A stretch of DNA of 64,000 nt. Source: Flavobacterium frigoris. GTDB taxonomy: Bacteria > Bacteroidota > Bacteroidia > Flavobacteriales > Flavobacteriaceae. Positions 9,072 through 18,063 of the stretch are shown here, in pieces (the first letter of the stretch is position 1; each line of letters opens with the position of its first letter). Location of the stretch: NCBI RefSeq assembly GCF_900111075.1, contig NZ_FOFZ01000004.1, positions 124,001-188,000 on the forward strand. Direction: 5' to 3'. Under the pieces are notes generated by a model. The model had not been told where the DNA came from. It did no database searches and worked only from the letters and a program-made list of their open reading frames with translations. Both the position numbers and the translations under genes were made by a program.

Positions 9072-9752
9072 ATGTCAAAATGCGAAGAATGTATTGTTAG
9101 AGAATTTAGCTCGCTGAAAGCTCTAAATAAAGATGAACTGGTAAAACTTGCCGGTTGTAAAACGTCACGCATTATCAGAAAGGGCGACGTGATTTTTGAA
9201 GAAGGAGAAAATGTAAATGGAATATTCTGCATTAAGGATGGGGTTTGTAAACTTACCAAATTAAGTCCCAACGGAAAAGATCATATTGTCAAACTAGTTA
9301 CAAAAGGAGAATTATTAGGACAACGTTCCATGATTAGTGATGAACCCGTTCACTTAAGTGCTGTCGCGCTTGAAGATATGGAAGTTTGTTTTATTCCAAA
9401 AACCGAAGTTATGGGGTTCTTTGATAAAAACAATCAGTTTTCAATGAATGTGATGAAAACGATATGTGGTGATTTAAAAGAAGCGGATAGTCATACCGTA
9501 AATATGGCTCAAAAAACTGTAAAGGAACGTCTAGCCGAAACACTACTTTACTTATACAATACCTTTGGAAAAAATGAAGATGATTCCTTAAAAATTCAAC
9601 TTTCAAGAGATGAATTAGCTAGTATGATAGGGACAGCAACTGAAAGCTGTATTCGCTTGCTGTCTGATTTTAATAAATTAGGTTTAATAGAATTAGTCGG
9701 TAAAAAGATTACTATCAAAGACATCAGTAAATTAAAAAAGATCTCCGAATAA
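9072..9752 (+). CDS. Crp/Fnr family transcriptional regulator
   Basis: A 226-residue regulator with an N-terminal cyclic-nucleotide-like sensor domain (about residues 20-140), a dimerisation helix and a C-terminal winged HTH (about 150-220). The recognition helix TATESCIRLLSDF keeps the Glu and the Arg four residues later that in Crp and Fnr read TGA half-sites. Cysteines C4 and C7 plus C29 near the N-terminus could ligate an Fe-S cluster, but the spacing differs from E. coli FNR. Divergence from the cbb3 locus and the palindromes upstream of ccoI and ccoS indicate an oxygen- or redox-responsive activator of the oxidase. The effector is not proven. Confidence 0.9.
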   Translation: MSKCEECIVREFSSLKALNKDELVKLAGCKTSRIIRKGDVIFEEGENVNGIFCIKDGVCKLTKLSPNGKDHIVKLVTKGELLGQRSMISDEPVHLSAVALEDMEVCFIPKTEVMGFFDKNNQFSMNVMKTICGDLKEADSHTVNMAQKTVKERLAETLLYLYNTFGKNEDDSLKIQLSRDELASMIGTATESCIRLLSDFNKLGLIELVGKKITIKDISKLKKISE

Positions 9753-9760
9753 CAACCTAC

Positions 9761-9791
9761 TTATTATTTTTTGTGCATCAAAAAATAATAA
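9761..9791. terminator. bidirectional terminator overlapping the permease stop
   Basis: A perfect 13-bp inverted repeat (9761-9773 and 9779-9791) around a 5-nt loop, with A/T tracts on both sides. It lies at the convergent junction of the Crp/Fnr gene and the amino-acid permease. It overlaps the last codons and stop of the permease, so it should terminate both genes. Confidence 0.7.
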
Positions 9792-11209
9792 ACTGGTATT
9801 CCCAAGGCTACAATTCCTAATCCTAAACCGGTATTTAAAGTGTCATGTATCAATAAGGTGATACAAATCGCTGTAGTAACAATTATATACAATGCCGGTA
9901 CAATTGGATAACCAAAAGCGCGGTACGGCCTTTCAGTATTGGGTTCTCTTTTTCTTAGAATAAACACTCCAAAGATCGTTAATATATAAAACAGTAACGA
10001 AGCAAAAGTTGCATAGGTTAATAAATCTCCAAACTTACCGGATACACAAAGCACACAAGCCCAAGCACACTGTACCCATAACGCTTTTGCTGGAACTTGG
10101 TTTTTATTCAAAATCTTAGCTCCTTTAAAGAAAAGTCCATCTTTGGCCATCGCATAAAACAATCGTCCACCTGAAAGAATCAAGCCACTATTGCAGCCAA
10201 AAGTAGAAACCATAATTAAGGCAGCCATTATGAAAACACTGCTATTTCCCATAATCATACCCGCAGCAGCAGCGCCTACGCGATCATTACTTGCAAACAT
10301 AATTCCGTTACCAGAGATATCAGCAGCCGCTGGAGTACCATGCATTGGCAACAAAGCCAAATAAGCCAAGTTTGCCAAAATGTAAATAACAGTAACAATC
10401 AAAGTACCCAGGAATAAACTTCGCGGAATATTCTTTTTTGGCTCCTTAATCTCTCCTGCAATAAAAGTAACATTGTTCCAGGCATCACTTGAAAACAAAG
10501 AGTTTATTATTGTAGCACCTGCAGCCCCCAGAAGTGCCATTCCAGTCAGCTTTGAGACAGTAATTGACCCATCAGTATTTAAAACAGTACGACTCGCTTC
10601 CCACATATTGGCAAAATTATTAGATAAGACGTCCGTGTGGAAACCAACATACAAACCAAAAACAATTAACGCAAAAAGCGCAATTAACTTAGTCGATGTT
10701 AAAATTAACTGAATCAATTTCCCGCTTTCTACTCCTTTAGTGTTGATAAACGTGAGGACAATAATGCTAGCGATCGCCAACACTTTACTGTTAGGAAAAA
10801 CAAAGCTATCCCCAAAAGTAAAAAGCGTATTGTCTAAAACCGGAAAAAATATAGCAGAATAGTTGGCAAACGTAACTGCAATTGCAGCAATAACTCCAGT
10901 CTGAATTACAGTAAAAACAGTCCAACCATAGAGAAATGAAATTAATCTTCCGTAGGCACGCTGAATATAAACAAATTGCCCCCCTGCTTTAGGCATCATA
11001 CCTGCTAATTCACCATAACTTAATGCGGCAGCAACGGTAATTAAACCAGTCACTAACCAAATTATTAGAAGCCAAGCAGCAGAACCAATATCACGAGCCA
11101 TAGCGGCAGTAACGATAAAAATACCAGAACCAATCATCGAACCAGCTACTAAACTTGTAGCATCAATTAACCCCAAAGAACGTTTTAACTCCGTTTTATT
11201 TTCCGACAT
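9764..11209 (-). CDS. APC-family amino acid permease
   Basis: A 481-residue transporter with about twelve membrane helices. The N-terminal signature GSMIGSGIFIVTAAMA with its unwound GSG segment, and the following GELAGMMPKAGGQFVYIQRAYG, identify the amino acid-polyamine-organocation superfamily, closest to LAT-like permeases. It would move an amino acid across the inner membrane; the substrate cannot be told from sequence. The start follows the mazG stop by 37 bp on the same strand, so co-transcription is possible. No regulatory site is evident. Confidence 0.88.
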   Translation of the reverse strand: MSENKTELKRSLGLIDATSLVAGSMIGSGIFIVTAAMARDIGSAAWLLIIWLVTGLITVAAALSYGELAGMMPKAGGQFVYIQRAYGRLISFLYGWTVFTVIQTGVIAAIAVTFANYSAIFFPVLDNTLFTFGDSFVFPNSKVLAIASIIVLTFINTKGVESGKLIQLILTSTKLIALFALIVFGLYVGFHTDVLSNNFANMWEASRTVLNTDGSITVSKLTGMALLGAAGATIINSLFSSDAWNNVTFIAGEIKEPKKNIPRSLFLGTLIVTVIYILANLAYLALLPMHGTPAAADISGNGIMFASNDRVGAAAAGMIMGNSSVFIMAALIMVSTFGCNSGLILSGGRLFYAMAKDGLFFKGAKILNKNQVPAKALWVQCAWACVLCVSGKFGDLLTYATFASLLFYILTIFGVFILRKREPNTERPYRAFGYPIVPALYIIVTTAICITLLIHDTLNTGLGLGIVALGIPVYYFLMHKK

Positions 11210-11246
11210 TATAATTTGAATTGACTTTTAAAAATAATAAATGATA

Positions 11247-12020
11247 CTACAGTTTTTTTGCTTCATTCCAAAAAATATCCATCTCTGCAAGAGTCATGTC
11301 CATCAGTGGTTTCCCTAGTTCGCCTGCTTTGCTTTCCAGATATTGAAAGCGTTTGATGAATTTTTTATTGGTTCGTTCCAAAGCATCTTCGGGATTTACA
11401 TTTAAAAAACGGGCATAATTAATCATTGAGAATAAAACATCACCGAACTCGGCTTCAATATTATCTTGATTTCCAGCTTCAACCTCAACTTGCAATTCCT
11501 CCAATTCTTCTTGAACTTTATCCCAAACTTGATGCGACTCTTCCCAATCAAACCCTACTCCTTTTACTTTATCTTGTATTCTACTGGCTTTGACCAATGC
11601 TGGTAAACTTTTAGGAACACCCTCTAGAACTGATTTTTTTCCTTCCTTAAGTTTTAGTTTTTCCCAATTTTGTTTGACTTCTTCTTCATCGGCAACTATA
11701 GTATCCGAGTAAATATGAGGATGACGGTGAATTAACTTATCGCAAATTTCATTGCAAACATCGGCTATATCAAAATCATTCGTTTCGCTTCCAATTTTAG
11801 CATAAAAAACAATATGCAACAACAAGTCTCCCAATTCCTTTTTAACTTCATTCAGGTTATTATCCAAAATAGCGTCCCCTAACTCATAGGTTTCCTCGAT
11901 GGTAAGATGACGTAAAGTTTGAAGCGTTTGTTTTTTATCCCAAGGGCATTGCTCACGCAACTCGTCCATAATAGTTAATAATCTATCAAAAGCATTAAGT
12001 TGATTTTCTCTTGTATTCAT
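11247..12020 (-). CDS. mazG: nucleoside triphosphate pyrophosphohydrolase MazG
   Basis: Hydrolyses NTPs and dNTPs to monophosphates, cleansing nucleotide pools. About 257 residues with two tandem MazG domains. The first has LTIEETYELGDAI and ELGDLLLHIVFYAKI, the metal-binding ExxE...ExxD helices; the second has VQEELEELQVE and EFGDVLFSMINYARF. The start is placed at the ATG at 12020, where the conserved MNTRENQLNAFDRLL begins. An in-frame upstream ATG at 12059 would add 13 residues that do not look like the family. Length agrees with full-length MazG. Confidence 0.93.
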   Translation of the reverse strand: MNTRENQLNAFDRLLTIMDELREQCPWDKKQTLQTLRHLTIEETYELGDAILDNNLNEVKKELGDLLLHIVFYAKIGSETNDFDIADVCNEICDKLIHRHPHIYSDTIVADEEEVKQNWEKLKLKEGKKSVLEGVPKSLPALVKASRIQDKVKGVGFDWEESHQVWDKVQEELEELQVEVEAGNQDNIEAEFGDVLFSMINYARFLNVNPEDALERTNKKFIKRFQYLESKAGELGKPLMDMTLAEMDIFWNEAKKL

Positions 12021-12076
12021 AGCATTTGGTTTTTCTCTGTCAGTTCTGTCTTTGAACAAAGGCTGGTAAAAATAAG

Positions 12077-12112
12077 AAATCCTGTCTTCTAAAATTAGAG
12101 AAGACAGGATTT
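12077..12112 (-). terminator. stem-loop terminator after the DUF5606 gene
   Basis: A perfect 14-bp inverted repeat (12077-12090 and 12099-12112) with an 8-nt A/T loop lies between the DUF5606 gene and mazG. Reading leftward, the stem is followed by a T-rich tail. It should separate the DUF5606 transcript from mazG and may also act on the plus strand. Confidence 0.75.
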
Positions 12113-12132
12113 TTTATAAAATTTAGAATGTA

Positions 12133-12612
12133 TTATTCTTTAACTTTTTTTGCTTTTTTTGTTTTTTCAGCAACAGCTTCCTCTTCGACTACAGCAGGAG
12201 TTTCCTCTGCAGCGCCTGCAGCTGGTTCTTCATCAACAACCAAACCTTTAGCTTCAAGCATATTATACCAATTTAATATTTTTTTAATATCTGATGGATA
12301 TACCCTTTCCTCATCATAGTCAGGTAAAACTTCTTTAAAGTAAGCTGCTAATGTAGCATTGTCTTCTTTATGTGAAATTGCTGCACCATTACTTTCTTTG
12401 GCAGCAATTTTATCCATTATTTCAGCTAATGGTTTTTCACCTTCATAAGTGTAAACTGAAATCTCAGATAATAAACTTACATTACTTTTTAAATTTACCG
12501 TGATTTTCTTTCCATCTAATAATGATTCTGCAACAAAACCAGTACGCGTTTGCACTTTAAGTACATATAAACCCGGTTTCCCAGAAATGGCTAGTATTTT
12601 TTCTAAATTCAT
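12133..12612 (-). CDS. DUF5606 domain protein
   Basis: A 159-residue cytoplasmic protein recognised as the DUF5606 family of Bacteroidota. It begins MNLEKILAISGKPGLYVLK and contains the conserved stretch VYPSDIKKILNWYNML around residues 100-118. The last 30 residues are an Ala/Glu/Lys-rich low-complexity tail. Function is unknown. In this window it lies just downstream of the peptide deformylase gene on the same strand. Confidence 0.85.
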   Translation of the reverse strand: MNLEKILAISGKPGLYVLKVQTRTGFVAESLLDGKKITVNLKSNVSLLSEISVYTYEGEKPLAEIMDKIAAKESNGAAISHKEDNATLAAYFKEVLPDYDEERVYPSDIKKILNWYNMLEAKGLVVDEEPAAGAAEETPAVVEEEAVAEKTKKAKKVKE

Positions 12613-12701
12613 ATTATTTTAATTATTATTAAGAATTCGATTTGTGTATATATTTTATTAAACTCCAAAATCCATGCCTAAATATAGCCTCTGAAATTTT
12701 A

Positions 12702-13289
12702 TTACCTTCCTTTTTTGGCGATAAATCTCATTCTATAGTCTTGGAATGTCTTGCCTTCAGTAATATTCTTTAGTTTCTTTTGAATCAAACGCTTTTTAAG
12801 TGAGGAAATTTTATCGGTAAACAAGATTCCTTCTATATGATCGTATTCATGTTGAATTACTCTTGCTATTAAACCTTCAAAAACCTCTGTTTTCACAACA
12901 AAATCCTCTTCGCAGTACTCAATAGTTATTCTTTCGTTTCTGTAAACATCCTCACGAACATCAGGAATACTCAAGCATCCTTCATTAAAGCACCATTCTT
13001 CACCCTCTTCTTTCAACATTTTGGCATTTATAAAAGTTCTTTTAAAACCTTTCAATTCATCTTGTTCTGATGAATCTAAATCTTCATCCTCACTAAAAGG
13101 TGTGGTATCAATTATAAACAAACGAACTGCTTTCCCTACCTGCGGTGCGGCAAGACCTACTCCACATGCATTATACATCGTATCATACATATTAGCGATC
13201 GTTTCTTTCAAGTCAGGATGTTCCTGTGAAATATTCTCTCCTACTTTTCTTAAAACAGGATGGCCATATCCTACAATTGGTAAAATCAT
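12702..13289 (-). CDS. def: peptide deformylase
   Basis: Removes the N-formyl group from nascent proteins using a metal ion. All three motifs are present: GVGLAAPQVG, EGCLSIP and QHEYDHIEG, supplying the Cys and two His metal ligands and the catalytic Glu. The start is placed at the ATG at 13289 (MILPIVGYGHPVLRK), giving 195 residues, the normal size; an upstream in-frame ATG at 13334 would add 15 hydrophobic residues unlike the family. A roughly 30-residue acidic insertion (TPFSEDEDLDSSEQDELKG) sits between the first two motifs, as in other Bacteroidota enzymes. Confidence 0.96.
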   Translation of the reverse strand: MILPIVGYGHPVLRKVGENISQEHPDLKETIANMYDTMYNACGVGLAAPQVGKAVRLFIIDTTPFSEDEDLDSSEQDELKGFKRTFINAKMLKEEGEEWCFNEGCLSIPDVREDVYRNERITIEYCEEDFVVKTEVFEGLIARVIQHEYDHIEGILFTDKISSLKKRLIQKKLKNITEGKTFQDYRMRFIAKKGR

Positions 13290-13464
13290 TATTGTTATTT
13301 TAAGTATTATCAGTCCTAAATTCAGGATTTTCATTCCTTAAATTATGGTTGGCAAAAATAGTAAAAATTTAGACAATGAATAATTCCTAAAGGATATTTA
13401 GCATTTATTTCTAATTTAAACTTAAATCAGTGCCTTTTCCGCTATGGATAAATCGTACAATTCA

Positions 13465-13472
13465 TATATTTG
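13465..13472 (+). promoter_or_regulatory. -7 box of the FUSC-family gene
   Basis: TATATTTG matches the Bacteroidota TAnnTTTG -7 consensus and ends 17 bp before the ATG at 13490. This position argues against the longer reading frame that begins at 13430. No clear -33 TTG is seen. Confidence 0.5.
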
Positions 13473-13489
13473 TATGCAATACCACTTAT

Positions 13490-15718
13490 ATGATTCCAAA
13501 AGTCAAGAAATTTACAGACGGTACTTACTTTACAAATGCTTTAAAAATAACTATTGCAGCGGTTCTGCCTGTTTTACTATTTTCTTATTTAGGTCATTTC
13601 AAAATTGGATTTACGATAGCCTTGGGAGCCTTTTTTACTTATCCCAGCGACATCCCAAGTAACCTTAAGCATAAAATTAACGGAATTCTGGTTACGGTTC
13701 TTATCGTTTCCGGTGTCAATTTACTAATAAACCTTGTCTATCCCTACTCATGGCTATTTTATCCTTTTTTAGCTATCTTGTTATTTTTCCTATCAATGAT
13801 TTCTGTATACGGACAAAGGGCAACAATGGTTTCGTTTTCAGCTTTACTGGCAATCTCTTTGGCTTTTGCTCATATACAGACGGGCTGGGACAGAATTCAA
13901 TATTCGGGACTACTACTTTTGGGAGGCTTATTTTACCTCGTTGTTTCTTTGATTTTCTTTTACATCAGACCGCACCGATATGCTGAACTGCAAATTGCCG
14001 AATGCATCAAATTAACTTCTACCTATTTAAAATTAAGAGGTGATTTATGGGAAGTAAATTCAGACCGCAAGGCAATCACTGAAAAACAATTGAATTTACA
14101 GGTACAACTAAATACCATTCATGAAAACATAAGAGAGATTCTGATCAGGAATCGAACTAACTCTGGTTCTTCTAATCAAAATCGAAAGATGCTTCTTGTA
14201 TTTATTTCGTTAGTGGAAATTATGGAGTTGGCGATCGCTACTTCATTTGACCACAACAAGCTACATCAAAAATTTGACAATCATCCAAGAGTTTTAGAAA
14301 AATACCAAAACCTTGCCTACAACCTTGCTAAAAGTCTAAAAACATTATCTGAAAGTATTGAAAATGACGAGAAATACCTCTCAAAACACAACCTTCTTAG
14401 TGATTTGAATGATTTAGAACTAGCAATTACAAATTATGAAAATGATTTAGGAAAAGCTAACGCTTCAGAAGGTGTTTTAATGCTAACGAATATGCTTCAT
14501 TATGCGGAGAAACAAGTTGAGATAAACAAAACACTGGAACGTGCTTTTACGGCCGTTGTCAAATCACAAGACTTAAAAGGAAAAGATAAAGATTTAGAAA
14601 AATTTATAACTCCTCAATACTATCCGATTCGCACACTTATTGAAAATTTAAGTTTTTCCTCCACGGTTTTTAGACATTCTCTTCGGCTCACAATTACTAT
14701 TTTGATTGGCTTCTCTATTGGCAAATTCCTTCCTTTTCAAAACGCATATTGGATCGTATTAACTATTGTCGTCATCATGAGACAAGGATATGGCTTGACA
14801 AAACAGCGCACCTTTCAAAGGATCTTTGGAACAATTTTAGGTGGGTTTATCGCTTTTGGAATCCTTTTTCTAGTTCATGACTCGACAATCATTGGTGCAT
14901 TAGCAATCGTCGCGCTGCTTTTTGGATTTTCATTTACTCCCACTAATTATAAAGTTGGCGCCACATTCATAACCATTTATGTTATCTTTATTTATGGAAT
15001 TCTAACCCCAAATATCGAAGATCTAATTCAATATCGCGTATTGGATACCTTAGTCGGAGCACTATTATCCTTTTTGGCCAATTACTTTCTATGCCCTTCT
15101 TGGGAATTTGTAAAAATTCCCGTGTATTTGGAAAAATCGATTGAAGCAAACAGAAATTATTTAAAGCAAATTTCTCTGTTTTATAATACAAAAGGAGAAG
15201 TTCCGACTTCGTATCGTTTAGCCCGAAAGCATGCTTTTATTGAAGTTGGTAATCTCATGGCTTCCTTTCAAAGAATGCTTCAAGAACCTAAATCAAAGCA
15301 AAGCAAATTACCGCAAGTTTATAAGCTAACCGTTCTGAATCATACCCTATTATCGTCTTCAGCTTCTTTGGGAACCTACATCCAATCACATAAGACATCT
15401 GAGGCTTCAGAAGCATTTAATGTTGTCGTTGACAAAGTTATTAAAAATCTGGAAGATGCCATAACTATCTTGAAAGAAGGCAGTATACAGCAACAAGAGA
15501 GTACAATAAACGAGGATTTGAGCAAACGATTTATTGAATTAAATAAAATTAGAACCAAAGAATTAAAAGAAGCAAATGCTATTGATGAAGAAGCATTTCA
15601 GTTAAAAATGCAGGAAGCACAATTGGTAATCGAGCAGTTAGTATGGTTAACCAATCTGTCAGAAAATATAGTTAAGACTACCAAAGTATTGATAAAAACA
15701 GAAAATGAACTCCAATAA
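13490..15718 (+). CDS. FUSC/YccS-family inner membrane protein
   Basis: About 742 residues. Two clusters of about five to six membrane helices (about residues 10-140 and 395-520) are each followed by a long cytoplasmic helical region. This is the FUSC architecture shared by YccS/YhfK and the p-hydroxybenzoic acid exporter AaeB. The second membrane cluster contains NAYWIVLTIVVIMRQGYGLTKQRTFQRIFGT, broken here only by description, which is the most conserved part of the family. Substrate unknown; export of aromatic acids or other small molecules is the usual guess. The start is the ATG at 13490 (MIPKVKKFTDGTYF), just after a predicted -7 box. Confidence 0.87.
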   Translation: MIPKVKKFTDGTYFTNALKITIAAVLPVLLFSYLGHFKIGFTIALGAFFTYPSDIPSNLKHKINGILVTVLIVSGVNLLINLVYPYSWLFYPFLAILLFFLSMISVYGQRATMVSFSALLAISLAFAHIQTGWDRIQYSGLLLLGGLFYLVVSLIFFYIRPHRYAELQIAECIKLTSTYLKLRGDLWEVNSDRKAITEKQLNLQVQLNTIHENIREILIRNRTNSGSSNQNRKMLLVFISLVEIMELAIATSFDHNKLHQKFDNHPRVLEKYQNLAYNLAKSLKTLSESIENDEKYLSKHNLLSDLNDLELAITNYENDLGKANASEGVLMLTNMLHYAEKQVEINKTLERAFTAVVKSQDLKGKDKDLEKFITPQYYPIRTLIENLSFSSTVFRHSLRLTITILIGFSIGKFLPFQNAYWIVLTIVVIMRQGYGLTKQRTFQRIFGTILGGFIAFGILFLVHDSTIIGALAIVALLFGFSFTPTNYKVGATFITIYVIFIYGILTPNIEDLIQYRVLDTLVGALLSFLANYFLCPSWEFVKIPVYLEKSIEANRNYLKQISLFYNTKGEVPTSYRLARKHAFIEVGNLMASFQRMLQEPKSKQSKLPQVYKLTVLNHTLLSSSASLGTYIQSHKTSEASEAFNVVVDKVIKNLEDAITILKEGSIQQQESTINEDLSKRFIELNKIRTKELKEANAIDEEAFQLKMQEAQLVIEQLVWLTNLSENIVKTTKVLIKTENELQ

Positions 15719-15736
15719 GACATTGAAGTTCATTTT
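15702..15736. terminator. stem-loop at the convergent FUSC/mqo junction
   Basis: A 10-bp perfect stem (15702-15711 with 15727-15736) is extended inward by CAAT/ATTG after one mismatch. It overlaps the stop codon of the FUSC gene and precedes the mqo stop on the other strand. Probably a shared terminator. Confidence 0.6.
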
Positions 15737-15744
15737 ATAAAAAT

Positions 15745-17241
15745 TTAATTATTCAGTTTTAAAACTGCAGCAGTACTTTTCCTGATTTCATCTGATAGCG
15801 CAGGATTATTATTTAATGCTTGACCATAAGATGGAATCATTTTTTTAAGTTTTTCTTGCCATTCCGCAGAAGCCAACTCTTCCTTAAAACATCTTCCCAC
15901 TAAGTCAATCATAATAGAAACTGCGGTAGAAGCTCCTGGCGAAGCACCAAGTAAAACAGATAATGATCCATCAGCAGTAGTGATTACCTCTGTACCAAAT
16001 TCGAGTATCCCGCCTTCTTTTTTATCTTTTTTAATGACTTGTACGCGTTGTCCCGCTCTTTCAATCACCCAGTCCTCTGACTTTGCGCTAGGAACATATT
16101 CGCGTAAAGCATTTATTCTATCTTCTGTTGATTGACGCACTTGCTGGATCAAATATTTTGTCAGTGGTATGTTCTTAATCCCTGCAGATATCATTGGAAA
16201 AATATTATCTGTAGTGATTGATAATGGTAAATCAGAGTAGGAGCCATTTTTCAAAAAACGAGTTGAGAAACCGGCAAAAGGGCCAAATAACAACTGTTTT
16301 TCTCCATTAATCATTCTTGAATCTATATGCGGAACAGACATAGGTGGTGCCCCTACGCTGGCCTTACCGTAAACTTTTGATTGGTGCTTTGCAATAACCT
16401 CAGGATTGATACATTTTAGCCATTGTCCGCTTACGGGGAAACCACCAAAACCATCTCCTTCAGGAACATCGGCTTTTTCTAATAACGGTAGCGATCCGCC
16501 ACCGGCACCTATAAATACAAATTTTGTATATACTTTCCTTTTTTGGCCTGTAGCTAAATCAGTAATTTTTATTCTCCAAGACTTATCCTCACGCTGTTTC
16601 AATTTCTGAACTTCATGATGATAATGAATAGTTACGCCTTCAAGGGTATCCAAATAACCAAAAATACTTCTGGTTAATTCTCCAAAATTCACGTCAGTCC
16701 CTATAGCCATGCGGGTAGCAGCCACTTTTTCTGACTCATCTCTACCTTTCATCACTAGAGGCATCCATTCTTTCAATTGGGATAAATCAGTACTAAAAAC
16801 CATATCTTTAAAAAGTTGGTTTTTTTGTAAAGCTTCAAATCTTTTCTTTAGGTATTCAACATTTTTATCACCCCAAACAAAACTTAGATGCGGAATACTT
16901 TTGATAAAATTTTCAGGAGAAGAGACTTTATTTTGTTCCACTAAATAAGCCCAGAATTGTCGAGACACCTCAAAAGATTCCGCAATACTGATTGCTTTTT
17001 TCGGGTCAATAGTTCCATCCTCATTTTCAGGAGTATAATTGAGTTCACAAAAAGCAGAATGACCTGTTCCTGCATTATTCCATGCATCAGAACTCTCAGC
17101 AGCTGCCCTATCTAATCTTTCGAAAATCTCTATTTTTATATCTGGTTGCAGTTCTTTCAGAATTAATCCAAGAGTGGCACTCATGATTCCAGCACCTATA
17201 AGAACTACTTCAGTTTTTGAACGAATTGTTTTGTCTGGCAT
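15745..17241 (-). CDS. mqo: malate:quinone oxidoreductase
   Basis: A 498-residue peripheral membrane flavoprotein that oxidises malate to oxaloacetate and passes electrons to quinone. The N-terminal Rossmann motif is VLIGAGIMSATLG. Family signatures include AWNNAGTGHSAFCELNYTPE (20 residues from about 53), GAGGGSLPLL and LLGASPGASTAVSIM near the C-terminus. Length matches the family. Together with the cbb3 oxidase it indicates a quinone-linked aerobic respiratory chain. Convergent with the FUSC gene. Confidence 0.97.
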   Translation of the reverse strand: MPDKTIRSKTEVVLIGAGIMSATLGLILKELQPDIKIEIFERLDRAAAESSDAWNNAGTGHSAFCELNYTPENEDGTIDPKKAISIAESFEVSRQFWAYLVEQNKVSSPENFIKSIPHLSFVWGDKNVEYLKKRFEALQKNQLFKDMVFSTDLSQLKEWMPLVMKGRDESEKVAATRMAIGTDVNFGELTRSIFGYLDTLEGVTIHYHHEVQKLKQREDKSWRIKITDLATGQKRKVYTKFVFIGAGGGSLPLLEKADVPEGDGFGGFPVSGQWLKCINPEVIAKHQSKVYGKASVGAPPMSVPHIDSRMINGEKQLLFGPFAGFSTRFLKNGSYSDLPLSITTDNIFPMISAGIKNIPLTKYLIQQVRQSTEDRINALREYVPSAKSEDWVIERAGQRVQVIKKDKKEGGILEFGTEVITTADGSLSVLLGASPGASTAVSIMIDLVGRCFKEELASAEWQEKLKKMIPSYGQALNNNPALSDEIRKSTAAVLKLNN

Positions 17242-17260
17242 AGCAACGAATTTTAAAGTG

Positions 17261-17268
17261 CAAAGATA
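17261..17268 (-). promoter_or_regulatory. -7 box of mqo
   Basis: On the minus strand TATCTTTG (17268 down to 17261) matches TAnnTTTG exactly and lies 20 bp upstream of the mqo ATG. No -33 TTG at the usual distance is obvious. Confidence 0.5.
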
Positions 17269-17363
17269 CTTTTAATAATTCCAAAAAAAAGCATAAAATA
17301 GTAGAGAAAAGTTATAAATCACGAAAACGTTTTAGCCTTTTATACTCCTTTAAGGATGACACT

Positions 17364-17780
17364 TTAAAACATTTTTCGATTCAAATAATCCTGAAGCATT
17401 ATTGTAGCAGAAATCTCATCAATAAGAGCCTTATTCATACGTTGCTTTTTTTTCATCCCACTATCGATCATGGATTGAAAAGCCATTTTTGAGGTAAAAC
17501 GTTCATCTACTCTAATCACCTTCATATCTGGAAAGTGATTGGTAAAATGTGTTACAAAACCTTTTATAATAGAAGCACTTTCTGAGGGTTGTCCATTCAT
17601 TTGTTTGGGCTCGCCAATAAGCACTGCTTCTACCTTTTCCTTAGAGAAATAATCTTTTAAAAAGGCAATCGCTGTTGCACTCGGAATAGTAGTTAGTCCT
17701 GACGCAATGATTTGCATTTCATCTGTCACCGCAATGCCGGTGCGTTTTTGTCCATAATCTATAGCAAGTACTCTAGGCAT
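17364..17780 (-). CDS. ruvX: Holliday junction resolvase-like protein YqgF/RuvX
   Basis: A 138-residue RNase H-fold protein. It begins MPRVLAIDYGQKRTGIAVTD, with the catalytic Asp of the AIDYG strand, and continues with IGEPKQMNG, VDERFTS and a C-terminal DEISATIMLQDYL carrying the last acidic residues. YqgF acts in 16S rRNA maturation or as a resolvase. The start is the ATG at 17780; a longer frame from 17825 is unlikely. It begins 1 bp after the stop of the upstream RelE/ParE-like toxin, so the two are probably on one transcript. Confidence 0.95.
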   Translation of the reverse strand: MPRVLAIDYGQKRTGIAVTDEMQIIASGLTTIPSATAIAFLKDYFSKEKVEAVLIGEPKQMNGQPSESASIIKGFVTHFTNHFPDMKVIRVDERFTSKMAFQSMIDSGMKKKQRMNKALIDEISATIMLQDYLNRKMF

Positions 17781-17781
17781 A

Positions 17782-18063
17782 TTATAAGGAAGCTTTATGT
17801 TTAATGAAACCGAAAATAGAAACAAGGTTTGTTTCTGTTTCTATGAAATAAGTAATTATATAACCTTTAAAAACATAATCTCTTATATTTTCATCGTCAA
17901 AATAAATTGATTTTTTATAATGGAAAGGGGATGGCAAATCTTTTTTTAAGTTTAAAAGTAAATCCTTTTTAAACTTTCTAGCGGCAGCTGGTTTATCTCT
18001 CGAAATATAATCAACCTGATTGTTTAAGACAAACAAAAAATCATCTTGAAGTCTAATTTTCAT
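17782..18063 (-). CDS. RelE/ParE-family toxin-like protein
   Basis: A 93-residue protein starting at the ATG at 18063 (MKIRLQDDFLFVLNNQVDYISRD). An upstream in-frame start at 18093 is inside the preceding gene and less likely. The order of an N-terminal helix followed by strands with FDDENIRDYVFKGYIITYFI and a short tail matches RelE/ParE toxins. Such toxins cleave mRNA or poison gyrase. It overlaps the preceding small gene by 11 bp, the usual arrangement of an antitoxin-toxin operon, and ends 1 bp before yqgF. Toxicity is not shown by sequence. Confidence 0.72.
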   Translation of the reverse strand: MKIRLQDDFLFVLNNQVDYISRDKPAAARKFKKDLLLNLKKDLPSPFHYKKSIYFDDENIRDYVFKGYIITYFIETETNLVSIFGFIKHKASL

